In this document: in pieces, positions 1 through 8,300 of the stretch
Layout: each line of letters opens with the position of its first letter
How positions within the stretch are numbered: position 1 is the first letter of the stretch
Source: Streptomyces rimosus
Lineage (GTDB): Bacteria > Actinomycetota > Actinomycetes > Streptomycetales > Streptomycetaceae
Direction of reading: 5' to 3'
Length of the DNA stretch: 64,000 nucleotides
NCBI RefSeq assembly: GCF_008704655.1
Contig: NZ_CP023688.1
Location: forward strand, 9,055,001 to 9,119,000
Notes under the pieces: generated by a model
Told to the model about the DNA's origin: nothing
Databases searched by the model: none
Seen by the model: the letters and a program-made list of their open reading frames with translations, nothing else
Translations under genes and position numbers: made by a program

Positions 1-111
1 CTGCTGCGCCGGTTCCCCGGGCTGCGGCCCGCGGTGGCGCCGGACGGCATCCGCTTCCGGTCCGCGCAGACGCGGCAGTTCAGCCTGGACGCGCTGCCCG
101 TCGCCTGGTGA
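1..111 (+). CDS. Cytochrome P450, C-terminal fragment (runs off the left edge)
   Basis: Only the last 36 codons are in the window, open from base 1 to TGA at 109-111. The fragment starts LLRRFPGLRP and ends DALPVAW. That is the usual C-terminal region of Streptomyces P450s, after the heme loop, and it parallels the end of the next gene (WHRFPGLRLAV ... RLPVVW). The stop lies 49 bp before the next P450 start, on the same strand, so the two look like a tandem pair in one transcript. The heme-binding Cys lies outside the window, so the assignment rests on the tail and on the neighbour. Confidence 0.6.
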   Translation: MLRRFPGLRPAVAPDGIRFRSAQTRQFSLDALPVAW

Positions 112-160
112 GGGGTTCCGGCTGCGGAAGGTCCCGGCCGGTGACGATCGAGGAGACGAC

Positions 161-1375
161 ATGCCGCAGGACACCTCCCGCCGGTTCGAGCGAGCGCCCA
201 GGGCCGCCTTCGGCCCCGACGCCCACACCCGCGAGCTGCACGGGAAAGCACCGGTCAGCAAAGTCGACATGGGCCCGATACCCGACTCGGACGCCGGCCG
301 CGCCACGGTCTGGCTGGTCACGGGCTACCACGAGGTACGCCAGGTCCTCGGCGACCACGTACGGTTCGGCAACGGCTTCGCCTCCGGCCCGGTGTACGGG
401 ACCGCGAGCCGCTTCCGGCCCCCGGAGGTCGTCGGGCACCTGATGGACTACGACCCGCCGGAGCACACCCGGCTGCGCCGGATGCTGACCCCGGCGTTCA
501 CGGTCCGGCGGATGCGGCAGCTGGAGCCCCGTATCGAAGAGGTCGTGGCGCGCTGCCTGGACGGCGTGGCGAAGGCCGGGCAGCCCGCCGACCTGGTGGA
601 ACGGTTCGCCCGCCCGGTGTCGGGCGAGGCGCTGTGCGAACTGCTCGGGGTGCCGCGCGACGACCGTACGGACTTCGTGCGCCGCGTCCAGTGGCAGCTG
701 GAGCAGGACCGGCCGCGCAGGCAGCGGGCCGACGCGGGCGAGTCCTACCTGCGCTACCTCGGCGCGATGGTGCGCCGCCGTCGCAAGGACCCCGACGACA
801 GCTTCATCGGCACGCTCGTACGCGAGCACGGCGACAGCATCACCGACGAGGAACTGCGCGGCGTCTGCGGCCTGATGATGCTCGCCGGGCTCGACAACGT
901 CTCCGGCATGATCAGCCTGGGCATCCTCGTCCTGCTCCAGCACCCCGACCAGCTCGCCGCGCTGCACGCCGGCACCGCGTCCGCGGACCGCGTGGTCGAC
1001 GAGCTGCTGCGCTACCTGTCGGTGGCGCACGCACCGCAGCGGCGGATCGCCCTGGCGGACGTCACCGTCGCGGGCCAGGTGATCAAAAAGGGGGAGCAGG
1101 TCCTGTGCTCCCTCCAGATGGCCAACCGCGACCCGGCCTTCCTCCCGCACCCCGACCGCTTCGACGCCACCCGCGACCCCGCGCCCCACGTCGCCTTCGG
1201 CCATGGCATCCACCACTGCATCGGCGCCGCGATGTCCAGGATGGAACTGCGCATCGCCTACCGCGCCCTGTGGCACCGCTTCCCCGGACTGCGGCTGGCC
1301 GTCCCCGTGGAGGAGATCGCGTATCGGACCAATGCGGTGGCGGACGGGGTGGTGAGGCTGCCTGTGGTGTGGTGA
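161..1375 (+). CDS. Cytochrome P450 with Asn in place of the I-helix Thr
   Basis: A 404-aa soluble bacterial P450 monooxygenase that would need ferredoxin partners; none is encoded nearby. The heme loop FGHGIHHCIG places the thiolate at Cys353, and the K-helix ExxR is ELLR within VDELLRYLS. The I-helix reads LAGLDNVSG: the usual acid-alcohol pair (D/E-T) is Asp245-Asn246, so the proton-relay Thr is missing. Some P450s that act on substrates supplying their own hydroxyl, or that do non-hydroxylation chemistry, share such changes. The ATG start has GAGGAG 6-11 bp upstream. The gene follows another P450 fragment on the same strand. The substrate is unknown. Confidence 0.9.
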   Translation: MPQDTSRRFERAPRAAFGPDAHTRELHGKAPVSKVDMGPIPDSDAGRATVWLVTGYHEVRQVLGDHVRFGNGFASGPVYGTASRFRPPEVVGHLMDYDPPEHTRLRRMLTPAFTVRRMRQLEPRIEEVVARCLDGVAKAGQPADLVERFARPVSGEALCELLGVPRDDRTDFVRRVQWQLEQDRPRRQRADAGESYLRYLGAMVRRRRKDPDDSFIGTLVREHGDSITDEELRGVCGLMMLAGLDNVSGMISLGILVLLQHPDQLAALHAGTASADRVVDELLRYLSVAHAPQRRIALADVTVAGQVIKKGEQVLCSLQMANRDPAFLPHPDRFDATRDPAPHVAFGHGIHHCIGAAMSRMELRIAYRALWHRFPGLRLAVPVEEIAYRTNAVADGVVRLPVVW

Positions 1376-1433
1376 CGTGTGCTGCGCGGCCCGTGTGCCG
1401 GCGGGGTCCGGTGCGTACGGCCCTGCCCCGCCG

Positions 1434-1835
1434 CTACTCCTTCCGCTCCGCCGTCCGCCGACGGGCCCGAAATCTGGCCCGCGCCCGCCGTAGCGCGGCG
1501 CTGATCGGCTGCGGGGGCGGTGGTCCGGCCGCGCCGGCGACCACGGCCGCGGCGACCTCGCGGAGTTTGATGTTGGTGTGCTGCGAGGTGTAGCGGAGCA
1601 TGTCCCACGCCTGGGCGGCGGTGCACGCCTCGTCGGCCATCAGGATGCCCCGGGCCTGGTCGATCAGCGGGCGGCTCGCCATCGCCTCGCGCAGCTGCGC
1701 GTTCTCGGCCCGCAGCCGCCGCACCTCGGCTGCGGGGTCCTCGGCCGGGGTGACCGGGACGGGAGCCTGGTCGTGGCGGGAGATGGTTGTCGTACGGCGG
1801 TGGTGGCGGGCCACCGGCCGGTCCGGGAAGCGCAT
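1434..1835 (-). CDS. ANTAR-domain protein (probable RNA-binding antiterminator)
   Basis: The 133-aa protein is read from the ATG at 1835, preceded by GAGAGGAG; an upstream in-frame ATG at 1973 has no such site. After a basic N-terminus, a short coiled stretch (AAEVRRLRAENAQLREAM) leads into an ANTAR domain at about residues 55-105 (SRPLIDQARGILM ... AWDMLRYTSQHTNIKLREVA). ANTAR domains bind paired hexanucleotide hairpins in nascent RNA and promote antitermination. No receiver or GAF sensor domain is attached, so any signal input must come in trans. The tail is basic (RARARFRARRR). The target is unknown. Confidence 0.85.
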   Translation of the reverse strand: MRFPDRPVARHHRRTTTISRHDQAPVPVTPAEDPAAEVRRLRAENAQLREAMASRPLIDQARGILMADEACTAAQAWDMLRYTSQHTNIKLREVAAAVVAGAAGPPPPQPISAALRRARARFRARRRTAERKE

Positions 1836-1991
1836 GGTGGTCAACTCCTCTCCAGGCCGGCACAGCACTGCCGCGCTCCCGCGACAAGGTCTGCCACAGG
1901 ACTGCCCGCCGGTCCCGCGGTCCCCGCCCGCCACTCGGCGCCCCGGCCACAGGTCGGGTGACCCGCGTCTCACCTGCCCGGGGCCGCTTGT

Positions 1992-2011
1992 CTATGCAAC
2001 TCGTTGCATAG
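1992..2011. promoter_or_regulatory. Perfect 9-bp inverted repeat, probable PadR operator
   Basis: CTATGCAAC and GTTGCATAG are perfect inverted repeats separated by TC. The element ends 12 bp before the ATG of the PadR-family gene at 2024. PadR regulators commonly bind ATG-rich dyads over their own promoters, so this is probably an autoregulatory site, also controlling the acyl-CoA dehydrogenase downstream. Confidence 0.7.
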
Positions 2012-2023
2012 CAGGATCGGGGC

Positions 2024-2581
2024 ATGGCGCTCGAACACGCGATCCTCGTCTCCCTGCTGGAGAAACCGGGCTCCGGCTACGAGCTGGCCCGGCGGTTCGA
2101 GCGGTCCATCGGCTACTTCTGGACCGCCACCCACCAGCAGATCTACCGCGTCCTCAAGCGCATGGAGAGCGACGGGTGGGTGGACGTCCGCGAGGTGCCG
2201 CAGCAGGCGCGGCCGGACAAGAAGGAGTACTCCGTCGCCGCCCCCGGCCGCACCGCCCTGTCCCAGTGGCTGCACGAGCCGATCGAGCCCGAGAGCGTAC
2301 GGCACGACCTCGCGGTGAAGATCCGCGGCGCGGCCTTCGACGACCCGGCCGCGCTGATCCGCGAGGTCGAACGGCACCACCGGGCGCACACCGACCGGCT
2401 CGCCCACTACCTCGCGGGGGAGCGGCGCGACTTCACGGGCCCCGAAGCGCCCGCGGCGCCCGACGCCGGGCAGCAGCTCCAGCACGTCGTCCTGCGCGGC
2501 GGCATCGCGTACGAGCGGATGACGATCGCCTGGCTGGAGGACGTGCTCGCTACGCTCCACCGCCTGCGAAGCGAGAGGTGA
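2024..2581 (+). CDS. PadR-family transcriptional regulator
   Basis: A 185-aa repressor. The N-terminal winged helix (residues about 1-85) has the PadR signature: ILVSLLEKPGSGYELARRFE, then QQIYRVLKRMESDGWV, then a wing rich in K/E (RPDKKEYSV). Residues about 95-180 form the C-terminal dimerisation helices of the Vir_act_alpha_C type (LRGGIAYERMTIAWLEDVLATL). The gene lies between its likely operator and an acyl-CoA dehydrogenase 96 bp downstream on the same strand, an arrangement expected for a repressor of that enzyme. The ATG at 2024 is the only sensible start. The effector is probably a fatty acyl or aromatic acid, but nothing in the sequence identifies it. Confidence 0.92.
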   Translation: MALEHAILVSLLEKPGSGYELARRFERSIGYFWTATHQQIYRVLKRMESDGWVDVREVPQQARPDKKEYSVAAPGRTALSQWLHEPIEPESVRHDLAVKIRGAAFDDPAALIREVERHHRAHTDRLAHYLAGERRDFTGPEAPAAPDAGQQLQHVVLRGGIAYERMTIAWLEDVLATLHRLRSER

Positions 2582-2677
2582 GCGCCGGTCGGCCGCACGT
2601 GCCGACGCGCGCCCGATGGTCCACCCCGCCCCCGTAGCCGTATCCCAACCCTCACCCGACCCCGAAAGGCGTGTCCC

Positions 2678-4426
2678 ATGGCCGACCCGCTGCTCTTCAA
2701 CCCCCGCACCTACGACCCGGCGCACTTCGACCCCGAGACCCGCAGGCTGCTGCGCGCCACCGTCGACTGGTTCGAGAACCGCGGCAAGCGCAGGCTGATC
2801 GAGGACTACCGCTCCCGGGCCTGGCTGGCGGACTTCCTCGCGTTCGCGGCGAAGGAGAAGCTGTTCGCCACCTTCCTCACCCCGGCCTCCGCCGCCGGGG
2901 AGCAGCCCGCTGACCAGCAGGCGGACGGCCACCCGGACAAGCGCTGGGACACCGCCCGCATCGCCGCCCTCAACGAGATCTTCGGCTTCTACGGCCTCGA
3001 CTACTGGTACGCCTGGCAGGTCACCATCCTCGGCCTCGGCCCGGTCTGGCAGAGCGACAACGCCGCCGCCCGCGCCCGTGCGGCCGAACTCCTCGACCAG
3101 GGCGAGGTGTTCGCGTTCGGGCTCTCCGAGAAGACGCACGGCGCCGACATCTACAGCACCGACATGCTGCTGGAGCCCGACGGCGACGGCGGCTTCCGCG
3201 CGAGCGGCGCCAAGTACTACATCGGCAACGGCAACGCCGCCGGACTCGTCTCCGTCTTCGGCCGCCGCACCGACATCGAGGGTCCGGACGGCTATGTCTT
3301 CTTCGCCGCCGACAGCCGCCACCCGGCGTACCACCTGGTGAAGAACGTCGTCGACTCCTCCAAGTACGTCAGCGAGTTCCGCCTCGACGACTACCCCGTC
3401 GGCCCGGACGACATCCTGCACACCGGCCGCGCCGCCTTCGACGCCGCGCTCAACACCGTCAACGTCGGCAAGTTCAACCTCTGCACCGCCTCCATCGGCA
3501 TCTGCGAACACGCGATGTACGAGGCCGTCACCCACGCCCACAACCGCATCCTGTACGGCCGCCCCGTCACCGCCTTCCCGCACGTGCGCCGCGAGCTGAC
3601 CGACGCCTACGTACGCCTGGCCGGGATGAAGCTGTTCAGCGACCGCGCCGTGGACTACTTCCGCTCCGCGGGCCCCGACGACCGCCGCTACCTGCTCTTC
3701 AACCCGATGACGAAGATGAAGGTGACCACCGAGGGCGAGAAGGTCATCGACCTCATGTGGGACGTCATCGCCGCCAAGGGCTTCGAGAAGGACACCTACT
3801 TCGCCCAGGCCGCCACCGAGATCCGGGGGCTGCCGAAGCTGGAGGGCACGGTCCACGTCAACCTCGCGCTGATCCTCAAGTTCATGGGCAACCACCTGCT
3901 GAACCCGGCCGCGTACGAGCCCGTGCCCACCCGCCTGGACGCGGCCGACGACGCCTTCCTCTTCCGCCAGGGCCCGGCCCGCGGCCTGGGATCCGTACGG
4001 TTCCACGACTGGCGCCCCGCCTTCGACGCGTACGCGGCCCTGCCCAACGTCGCGCGCTTCCGCGAACAGGCGGACGCCCTGTGCGAGTTCGTCACCACCG
4101 CCGCGCCCGACGAGAAGCAGAGCCGCGACCTCGACCTGCTGCTCGCCGTCGGCCAGCTCTTCGCGCTGGTCGTGCACGGCCAGCTCATCCTGGAACAGGC
4201 CCGCCTGACCGGCCTGGACGAGGACGTCCTCGACGAGCTGTTCGCCGTCCTCGTACGGGACTTCTCCGCGTACGCCGTGGAACTGCACGGCAAGGACTCC
4301 GCCACCGACGCCCAGCAGCGCTGGGCCCTGGCCGCGGTCCGCCGCCCCGTCGTCGACGAGGCCCGTTCCGCCCGGGTCTGGGAGCGTGTGGAGGCGCTGT
4401 CCGGGACGTACGAGATGGCGCCGTAG
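2678..4426 (+). CDS. Acyl-CoA dehydrogenase family protein, long form
   Basis: A 582-aa FAD enzyme predicted to introduce a double bond into an acyl-CoA. It is longer than the usual 380-400 aa dehydrogenase and resembles the large acyl-CoA dehydrogenase/oxidase-like group. The central beta domain has AFGLSEKTHGADIYSTDM followed by the substrate/FAD stretch GAKYYIGNGNAAGLVSVFG. The C-terminal helical domain contains KMKVTTEGEKVIDLMWDVIAAKGFEKDTYF and is followed by an extra helical region (about residues 430-582). The ATG has GAAAGG 10 bp upstream. It sits behind the PadR gene and is closed by a strong hairpin 15 bp after its stop. It probably belongs to fatty-acid or xenobiotic acyl oxidation controlled by PadR. 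Confidence 0.88.
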   Translation: MADPLLFNPRTYDPAHFDPETRRLLRATVDWFENRGKRRLIEDYRSRAWLADFLAFAAKEKLFATFLTPASAAGEQPADQQADGHPDKRWDTARIAALNEIFGFYGLDYWYAWQVTILGLGPVWQSDNAAARARAAELLDQGEVFAFGLSEKTHGADIYSTDMLLEPDGDGGFRASGAKYYIGNGNAAGLVSVFGRRTDIEGPDGYVFFAADSRHPAYHLVKNVVDSSKYVSEFRLDDYPVGPDDILHTGRAAFDAALNTVNVGKFNLCTASIGICEHAMYEAVTHAHNRILYGRPVTAFPHVRRELTDAYVRLAGMKLFSDRAVDYFRSAGPDDRRYLLFNPMTKMKVTTEGEKVIDLMWDVIAAKGFEKDTYFAQAATEIRGLPKLEGTVHVNLALILKFMGNHLLNPAAYEPVPTRLDAADDAFLFRQGPARGLGSVRFHDWRPAFDAYAALPNVARFREQADALCEFVTTAAPDEKQSRDLDLLLAVGQLFALVVHGQLILEQARLTGLDEDVLDELFAVLVRDFSAYAVELHGKDSATDAQQRWALAAVRRPVVDEARSARVWERVEALSGTYEMAP

Positions 4427-4440
4427 GACCAAGGGGGAAC

Positions 4441-4480
4441 GGCCCCGCCCGTACGCCGGATACTCGGCGTGGGCGGGGCC
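4441..4480 (+). terminator. Strong GC-rich hairpin terminator
   Basis: GGCCCCGCCC-GT-ACGCCG pairs with CGGCGT-GGGCGGGGCC across a 6-nt loop (GATACT), leaving only a 2-nt bulge. It lies just after the acyl-CoA dehydrogenase stop and before the next ribosome site, so it should end the PadR/dehydrogenase transcript. Confidence 0.8.
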
Positions 4481-4514
4481 GACGGGCATCCGTGACCAGG
4501 GGAGGTGGACGATC

Positions 4515-4826
4515 GTGACCGAGGCGATCAGAGGGTGGATCCTGACCTACCGCGCGCGCCCGTTCCTGGAGCTGCTGTCGCGCTATGCCGGGTACGACTT
4601 CGACGACACCGACTGGGCCGCCGTCGAGGCCGGCGTGAAGGCCACCGACGCCGCGGACGCCGACGGCTGGTACTCGTACCCCCTCGTCGGGCGTGGCGAC
4701 ACCCTGGAAGTGCGGCTGGCGAACGCCGTCGGCGGCGACGAGCTGTCGGTGGTCATCGTGGGGGCGGGGACGTACGAGATGTGTCTGCGCGCCGACACGC
4801 TGCTGTCGGCGTTCGCCACGGACTGA
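4515..4826 (+). CDS. Small conserved-looking hypothetical protein
   Basis: A 103-aa protein from the GTG at 4515, chosen because GGGGAGGTGG sits 6-12 bp upstream; the open frame extends further 5' but through the terminator. The sequence is soluble and acidic (YAGYDFDDTDWAAVEAGVKATDAADADGW, then GDELSVVIVGAGTYEMCLRAD), with no signal peptide or membrane segment. I do not recognise a domain. It stands alone between a terminator and the secreted-protein gene downstream. Confidence 0.7.
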   Translation: MTEAIRGWILTYRARPFLELLSRYAGYDFDDTDWAAVEAGVKATDAADADGWYSYPLVGRGDTLEVRLANAVGGDELSVVIVGAGTYEMCLRADTLLSAFATD

Positions 4827-4982
4827 TGCGGGGGCGTCGCGGGGACGGCGCGGGCCATGGGCTCCGCAGTAGCGATTTTTGGTCAAATGTTTCCCTGGTC
4901 CCGTGTTTCACTTGGGTATACGGCATGCTCAGGTTCATCCGGGCGGCCGTACGGGACGCCCGCAGAGCAAAGGGGAATACAA

Positions 4983-5372
4983 GTGAGCCCTTTGACGAAG
5001 CGCGCCAGACTCGCCGCGGCCGTCGCCGCACCGCTCCTCCTGTCGGGCGCCACGCTCACCGCGACGGCGCCCGCGGCCAGCGCCGCGCCCACCGGCGCCG
5101 ACGCGTGTACCCACCCCAGTTGGTCGAACAAGTCGCCCGGCAAGGGCACGGCCAAGGGCGGCGACGCCAAGGTCCGCACCGGCCCCAGCCAGGACTGCGC
5201 GGTCACCGCCACGGTCGGCACTTCCGTCGTGCTCCAGTACCACTGCTGGGTGCAGAATTCCGTAGGCAACAAGTGGACGCACGTCCGCATCGACGGTACG
5301 CAGATCAACGGCTGGGTCTACAACGGCAACCTGGACGACGGCGGGTCCGTACACCCGGACAACAAGTGCTGA
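4983..5372 (+). CDS. Small secreted SH3-like protein
   Basis: A 129-aa exported protein from a GTG start with AAAGGGGAA 6-14 bp upstream. The N-terminus is a typical Sec signal: basic KRAR, hydrophobic LAAAVAAPLLLSGATLTATA, then cleavage near ASAAP (about residue 35). The mature ~94-aa part contains GGDAKVRTGPSQDCAVTATV, a spaced HCWV, THVRIDGTQINGWVYNGNL and a terminal Cys. This pattern (RTGPS ... GWVY) fits the bacterial SH3-type fold of small Streptomyces secreted proteins, with four cysteines for two disulfides. A wall-binding or envelope role is inferred only. The upstream region (4827-4982) is relatively AT-rich. Confidence 0.8.
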   Translation: MSPLTKRARLAAAVAAPLLLSGATLTATAPAASAAPTGADACTHPSWSNKSPGKGTAKGGDAKVRTGPSQDCAVTATVGTSVVLQYHCWVQNSVGNKWTHVRIDGTQINGWVYNGNLDDGGSVHPDNKC

Positions 5373-5773
5373 CGGACATCTGACCGAGGCGCACCGCCCA
5401 CCTGTCCATTCGACCACCCGTCCTCACGGCCTCAGGAGTGAGCTCGTCTTCGCGGGCCGCTCCTGGGGTCGCGCTCCATACCTCAAGGCCGCGGCTGGGG
5501 CCGGCCGCCACCCGACCCGTCCGTAGTATCAACTGTCGAACGATTGCGCGGAATATCGTCTGATCGGTTGTGACGGCATGGTCGGACTGCGAGGGAATAC
5601 GGGCGAAAACGGTCAACCGGCGATCGGAAGCGGTCTTTCGCGAAAGTTTCATTGATGCATGAACCTTCTGCTTCGTCTGCGCCGGTGGGATCCGTAAGCT
5701 GCCAGCAGTCCCCGCCGCGTGCCCGCCGTGCGGGCCGCGCCACCCACCAGCAGCAGCCGAGGAGTTGACCGCC
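5373..5773. other. Non-coding interval, about 400 bp, locally AT-rich
   Basis: No frame shows Streptomyces coding bias. Bases about 5520-5680 are unusually AT-rich for this DNA. A perfect 12-bp palindrome, CTTTCG-CGAAAG, lies at 5635-5646. This is the likely promoter region of the STAS gene at 5774, but I cannot place convincing -35/-10 boxes. Confidence 0.5.
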
Positions 5774-6151
5774 ATGAACACCCGGTGCCCGGAGCAGAAG
5801 GAGGGCTGCCGGGTCGTCCGTCCGGTGGGCGAACTCGACCTGGCGACGGCGAAGGCGCTCCGCGAAGAGCTGAGAGGGAACGATGCTGCACTCTCGGCCT
5901 GCGTCGTTGCCGACCTGCGGCGGGTGACTTTCATCGACAGCAGCGGGCTGCAGGAACTGCGCGCCGCGCAGACGCGGTGCGAGGCGGTCGGCGGCTGGCT
6001 GCGCCTGGTCTACGACCACCGTTCCATCGAGCTGCTGCTGCAACTGACCGGACTCGTCCAGCAGTTCCCCCGGTACGCCGACGTCGACGACGCCCGGCGC
6101 GGCAACCCCGCGCTGCCCGGTACCTCCGGCGCCCCGTCAGTCGGCGGCTGA
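5774..6151 (+). CDS. STAS-domain anti-sigma factor antagonist
   Basis: The ATG at 5774 (125 aa) is preferred over the TTG at 5765 because GAGGAGTT then has normal spacing. A single STAS domain fills the protein: GCRVVRPVGELDLATAKALREEL, VVADLRRVTFIDSSGLQEL, then a C-terminal helix. IDSSGL holds the phosphorylatable Ser of the SpoIIAA/RsbV type, so it should be controlled by an HATPase anti-sigma kinase such as the one at 7785. Two more STAS genes lie divergently next door, suggesting a local partner-switch set. No sigma factor gene is adjacent. Confidence 0.9.
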   Translation: MNTRCPEQKEGCRVVRPVGELDLATAKALREELRGNDAALSACVVADLRRVTFIDSSGLQELRAAQTRCEAVGGWLRLVYDHRSIELLLQLTGLVQQFPRYADVDDARRGNPALPGTSGAPSVGG

Positions 6152-6182
6152 CCGGAGCGAGACGCCGGGCGCACCGGCCCGT

Positions 6183-6599
6183 TCACTTTCCGGGCGGCCC
6201 CGTGCTCACCGGATACGTCGGCGGCCAGGCGGGGCGGTGCGCGACGGGCAGACTGGCCAGGGCCCGGGTGACGGTGGGGAAGACGGCCAGCACCTCCCTG
6301 CTGCCGGTGCTGTCCAGCATCCACAGCACCCGGCGGCCCACACCCGCCAGCAGAAGGCGGCCGCCCCGGCGGCTCAGCAGCCAGTGCAGCCCGAGCAGGC
6401 AGTTCAGGCCGCGGGAGTTGCAGTAGACCAGAGCTGAGCAGTCCAGGACCACGTACCGGTAGCCGGCGTCGACATGGCCGCCCATCGTCGTACGGAAGTA
6501 CTGCTCCCCGATGTGGTCGAGGGCCCCGCTGACGCGCACCACCGCGCACGCGTCGCAGTCGGCGACCATATTGACCTGCAACCCGTCAGCGTGCGGCAT
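6183..6599 (-). CDS. STAS-domain protein with altered phosphorylation loop
   Basis: A 138-aa STAS protein from an ATG with a strong GGAGGTG ribosome site. Domain features are CAVVRVSGALDHIGEQYFRTTM, YRYVVLDCSALVYCNSRGLNCL and a C-terminal helix. The canonical D-S-S-G loop reads N-S-R-G, so the Ser is present but the preceding Asp and the following Ser are changed. Phosphorylation may be weakened or regulated differently. It converges with the STAS gene at 5774, whose stop is 31 bp away, and is followed upstream on the same strand by a third STAS gene. Confidence 0.87.
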   Translation of the reverse strand: MPHADGLQVNMVADCDACAVVRVSGALDHIGEQYFRTTMGGHVDAGYRYVVLDCSALVYCNSRGLNCLLGLHWLLSRRGGRLLLAGVGRRVLWMLDSTGSREVLAVFPTVTRALASLPVAHRPAWPPTYPVSTGPPGK

Positions 6600-6751
6600 C
6601 TCGCACCTCCGAGCGGCGTCCGCTCCAACACCCCATGAGCCGGGCAGAACACGCTATCCGTAGGCGGGCAGGGGTACCAGGCGCGGCTGTCCCGGAGACC
6701 GGCCCATGCGTCACTCCGGGCCGGCCGTCGCGTAGACCGCCGGGACGCCCC

Positions 6752-7315
6752 TCAGCCGCCGTGCGGCCGCGTGGTCCCGTACACGGCGCTGCGGCGGCCG
6801 GTGGCGAGGCGGCGGGCACCGCCGCGGGACGAACGACCGCCGGTCGCCGCGCGGGTGGCGCCGGGGCCGGGTGCGGCCAGCAGCGCGAAGGGCCGGGTCA
6901 GCGGCACCAACTGCAACACGCGGTACACGCACCGGGGCGGCTGGCGCAGATAGGTTTCCCCGCCGTGCGCGGCCACACGGGCCCGTACCTCGCACAGCCA
7001 CTGCAAGCCGCTGCAGTCGAAGAAGTTGACCTCGCTCAGATCCAGCACCACCGTGCGTACGGCGGGCGAGGACACCTGGGACAGGGCCGGGCCGAGGCGC
7101 TGGGCCAGCTCCAGGTCGAGGTCGCCGCGTACCCACAGCACCAGCGTCTCCCCGTCGCGCCGCGCGCGCCAGCACGGTCCGTCGCCCCGGCGGTACGCGC
7201 CGGTGCCCCACCCGCGCTGCCTGCGGTCCTGCCGCCACCAGCGGCGTCCTGAGCGCACGAGACGGCGCGCGGGCGTGCCGCGGCCACGGAAGTAGCGTGA
7301 GCAGAGACCGGTCAC
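6752..7315 (-). CDS. STAS-domain protein with basic N-terminal and C-terminal extensions
   Basis: A 187-aa protein from a GTG start with GGAGGAG 6 bp upstream. An Arg/Trp-rich N-terminal extension of about 50 residues (RYFRGRGTPARRLVRSGRRWWRQDRRQRG) precedes a STAS domain at about residues 50-150 (ETLVLWVRGDLDLELAQRL; VVLDLSEVNFFDCSGLQWL). A Gly/Arg-rich tail follows. The phosphorylation loop is D-C-S-G: the first Ser of D-S-S-G is Cys, leaving only the second Ser. The basic tails are unusual for this family and could bind nucleic acid or membrane, but this is inference. Confidence 0.85.
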   Translation of the reverse strand: MTGLCSRYFRGRGTPARRLVRSGRRWWRQDRRQRGWGTGAYRRGDGPCWRARRDGETLVLWVRGDLDLELAQRLGPALSQVSSPAVRTVVLDLSEVNFFDCSGLQWLCEVRARVAAHGGETYLRQPPRCVYRVLQLVPLTRPFALLAAPGPGATRAATGGRSSRGGARRLATGRRSAVYGTTRPHGG

Positions 7316-7784
7316 AGGCGTCTCCTCCGTCGGTGGACCTACCCCGGCGATGTGCAGGGACGGCCGGGCAGCCGCGGCCGAACGCAGTGGGCGGGCCGAC
7401 CACCTTCCAGGGCGTCGCGTCGGCCCCGTCCGTCGGCCTCATCCGGTGTGATGCCCCGATTCCGCGCGGACAAGCACCCGCCACGGAGCTGTCCCACCGG
7501 AGGCATCCGTAACCCGGACAACTGAACGGCGGCCCAGCCACTGTGCGAGGTGCCGTACGGGACAGGGGACCACCGGAGCGGGGGTGGGAACCGGTACCGG
7601 CGCCACCGGTGCTCGTGGCCGTTGGCGCGGCCGGACGTACCCGAGCGGCGGTGTGGACTTCCGGGGGCGGAATCCGACTTCCGTGCGTGGCTGTCACTCG
7701 AACCGGGCATGAGTGGTACAGACCAACCGCTACGATCCGGCCACCGAGGCGTGACCCAAGGGGGCCGACCGGCCCTTGGGGGGA
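7316..7784. other. Divergent intergenic region with candidate promoter and small dyad
   Basis: The 469 bp between the STAS gene (minus) and the HATPase gene (plus) has no convincing frame. TGGT-ACAG-ACCA (7714-7725) is a small inverted repeat of the sort bound by GntR-like repressors. TACGAT at 7731-7736 could be a -10 box for the plus-strand gene, but a clear -35 is not visible. Confidence 0.4.
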
Positions 7785-8210
7785 GTGAGCCGAACGTTGC
7801 GTACCCGTCGTGCCCGCGTCCGGACCACGCGTGCCGAATACCTGTTACCCCATGCCCGGGAAACGGTTTTCTGGGCCCGCTGGCTGACCGCCGCCTTCCT
7901 CACCCGGGTGATCGCCGGCGCGACCGCGCCCGCCGACCCGGCCGACGCCTACCTGATCGTCACCGAACTGGTCGCCAACGTCACCCGCCACACCCGCAGC
8001 AGCTGCCGACTGCGGCTGTGCGTCGCGGCCGACACCCTGACGGTCGAGGTGAGCGACGACTGCCCGGACCGCCCCCGCTTCCGCCCACCCGCCCCCGGCG
8101 ACGAGAGCGGACGCGGCCTCCTCATCGTCTGCGCCCTCGCCCACACCATTGACGTCCTGGACACCCCCACGGGCGGCAAAACGATCCGCGCCACGCTGAG
8201 CGCGGCCTGA
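7785..8210 (+). CDS. HATPase_c anti-sigma-type ATP-binding protein
   Basis: The GTG at 7785 gives 141 aa; a TTG at 7776 in frame is an alternative start. The protein resembles the single-domain histidine-kinase-like ATPases (RsbW/SpoIIAB class) abundant in Streptomyces. The N-box is YLIVTELVANVTRHT, the G1 region is degenerate (SDDCPDRPRF) and the G2 region is GRGLLIVCALA. Such proteins bind a sigma factor or a STAS partner and phosphorylate STAS serines. Its neighbours are three STAS genes, so it is the obvious kinase candidate for them. The weak G1 box leaves open that it binds ATP poorly. Confidence 0.85.
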   Translation: MSRTLRTRRARVRTTRAEYLLPHARETVFWARWLTAAFLTRVIAGATAPADPADAYLIVTELVANVTRHTRSSCRLRLCVAADTLTVEVSDDCPDRPRFRPPAPGDESGRGLLIVCALAHTIDVLDTPTGGKTIRATLSAA

Positions 8211-8300
8211 TCGCGGTCTGACCGCGGGGGGCCGGCCTGGTACGCCCGGCCTTGCACCCCGGCCGTCGTCATCCGCCCCCGGACGCGCGACACTCTTGCA

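Noticed and set aside
80..1276. 398-aa minus-strand frame over the P450
   Set aside because: The plus-strand P450 has all family motifs; the antisense frame is compositional.
1970..4489. 839-aa minus-strand frame over PadR and the dehydrogenase
   Set aside because: Antisense shadow crossing two genes, a palindrome and a terminator.
5305..5934. 209-aa minus-strand frame over the intergenic region and the STAS gene
   Set aside because: Crosses an AT-rich non-coding interval and is antisense to a clear STAS domain.
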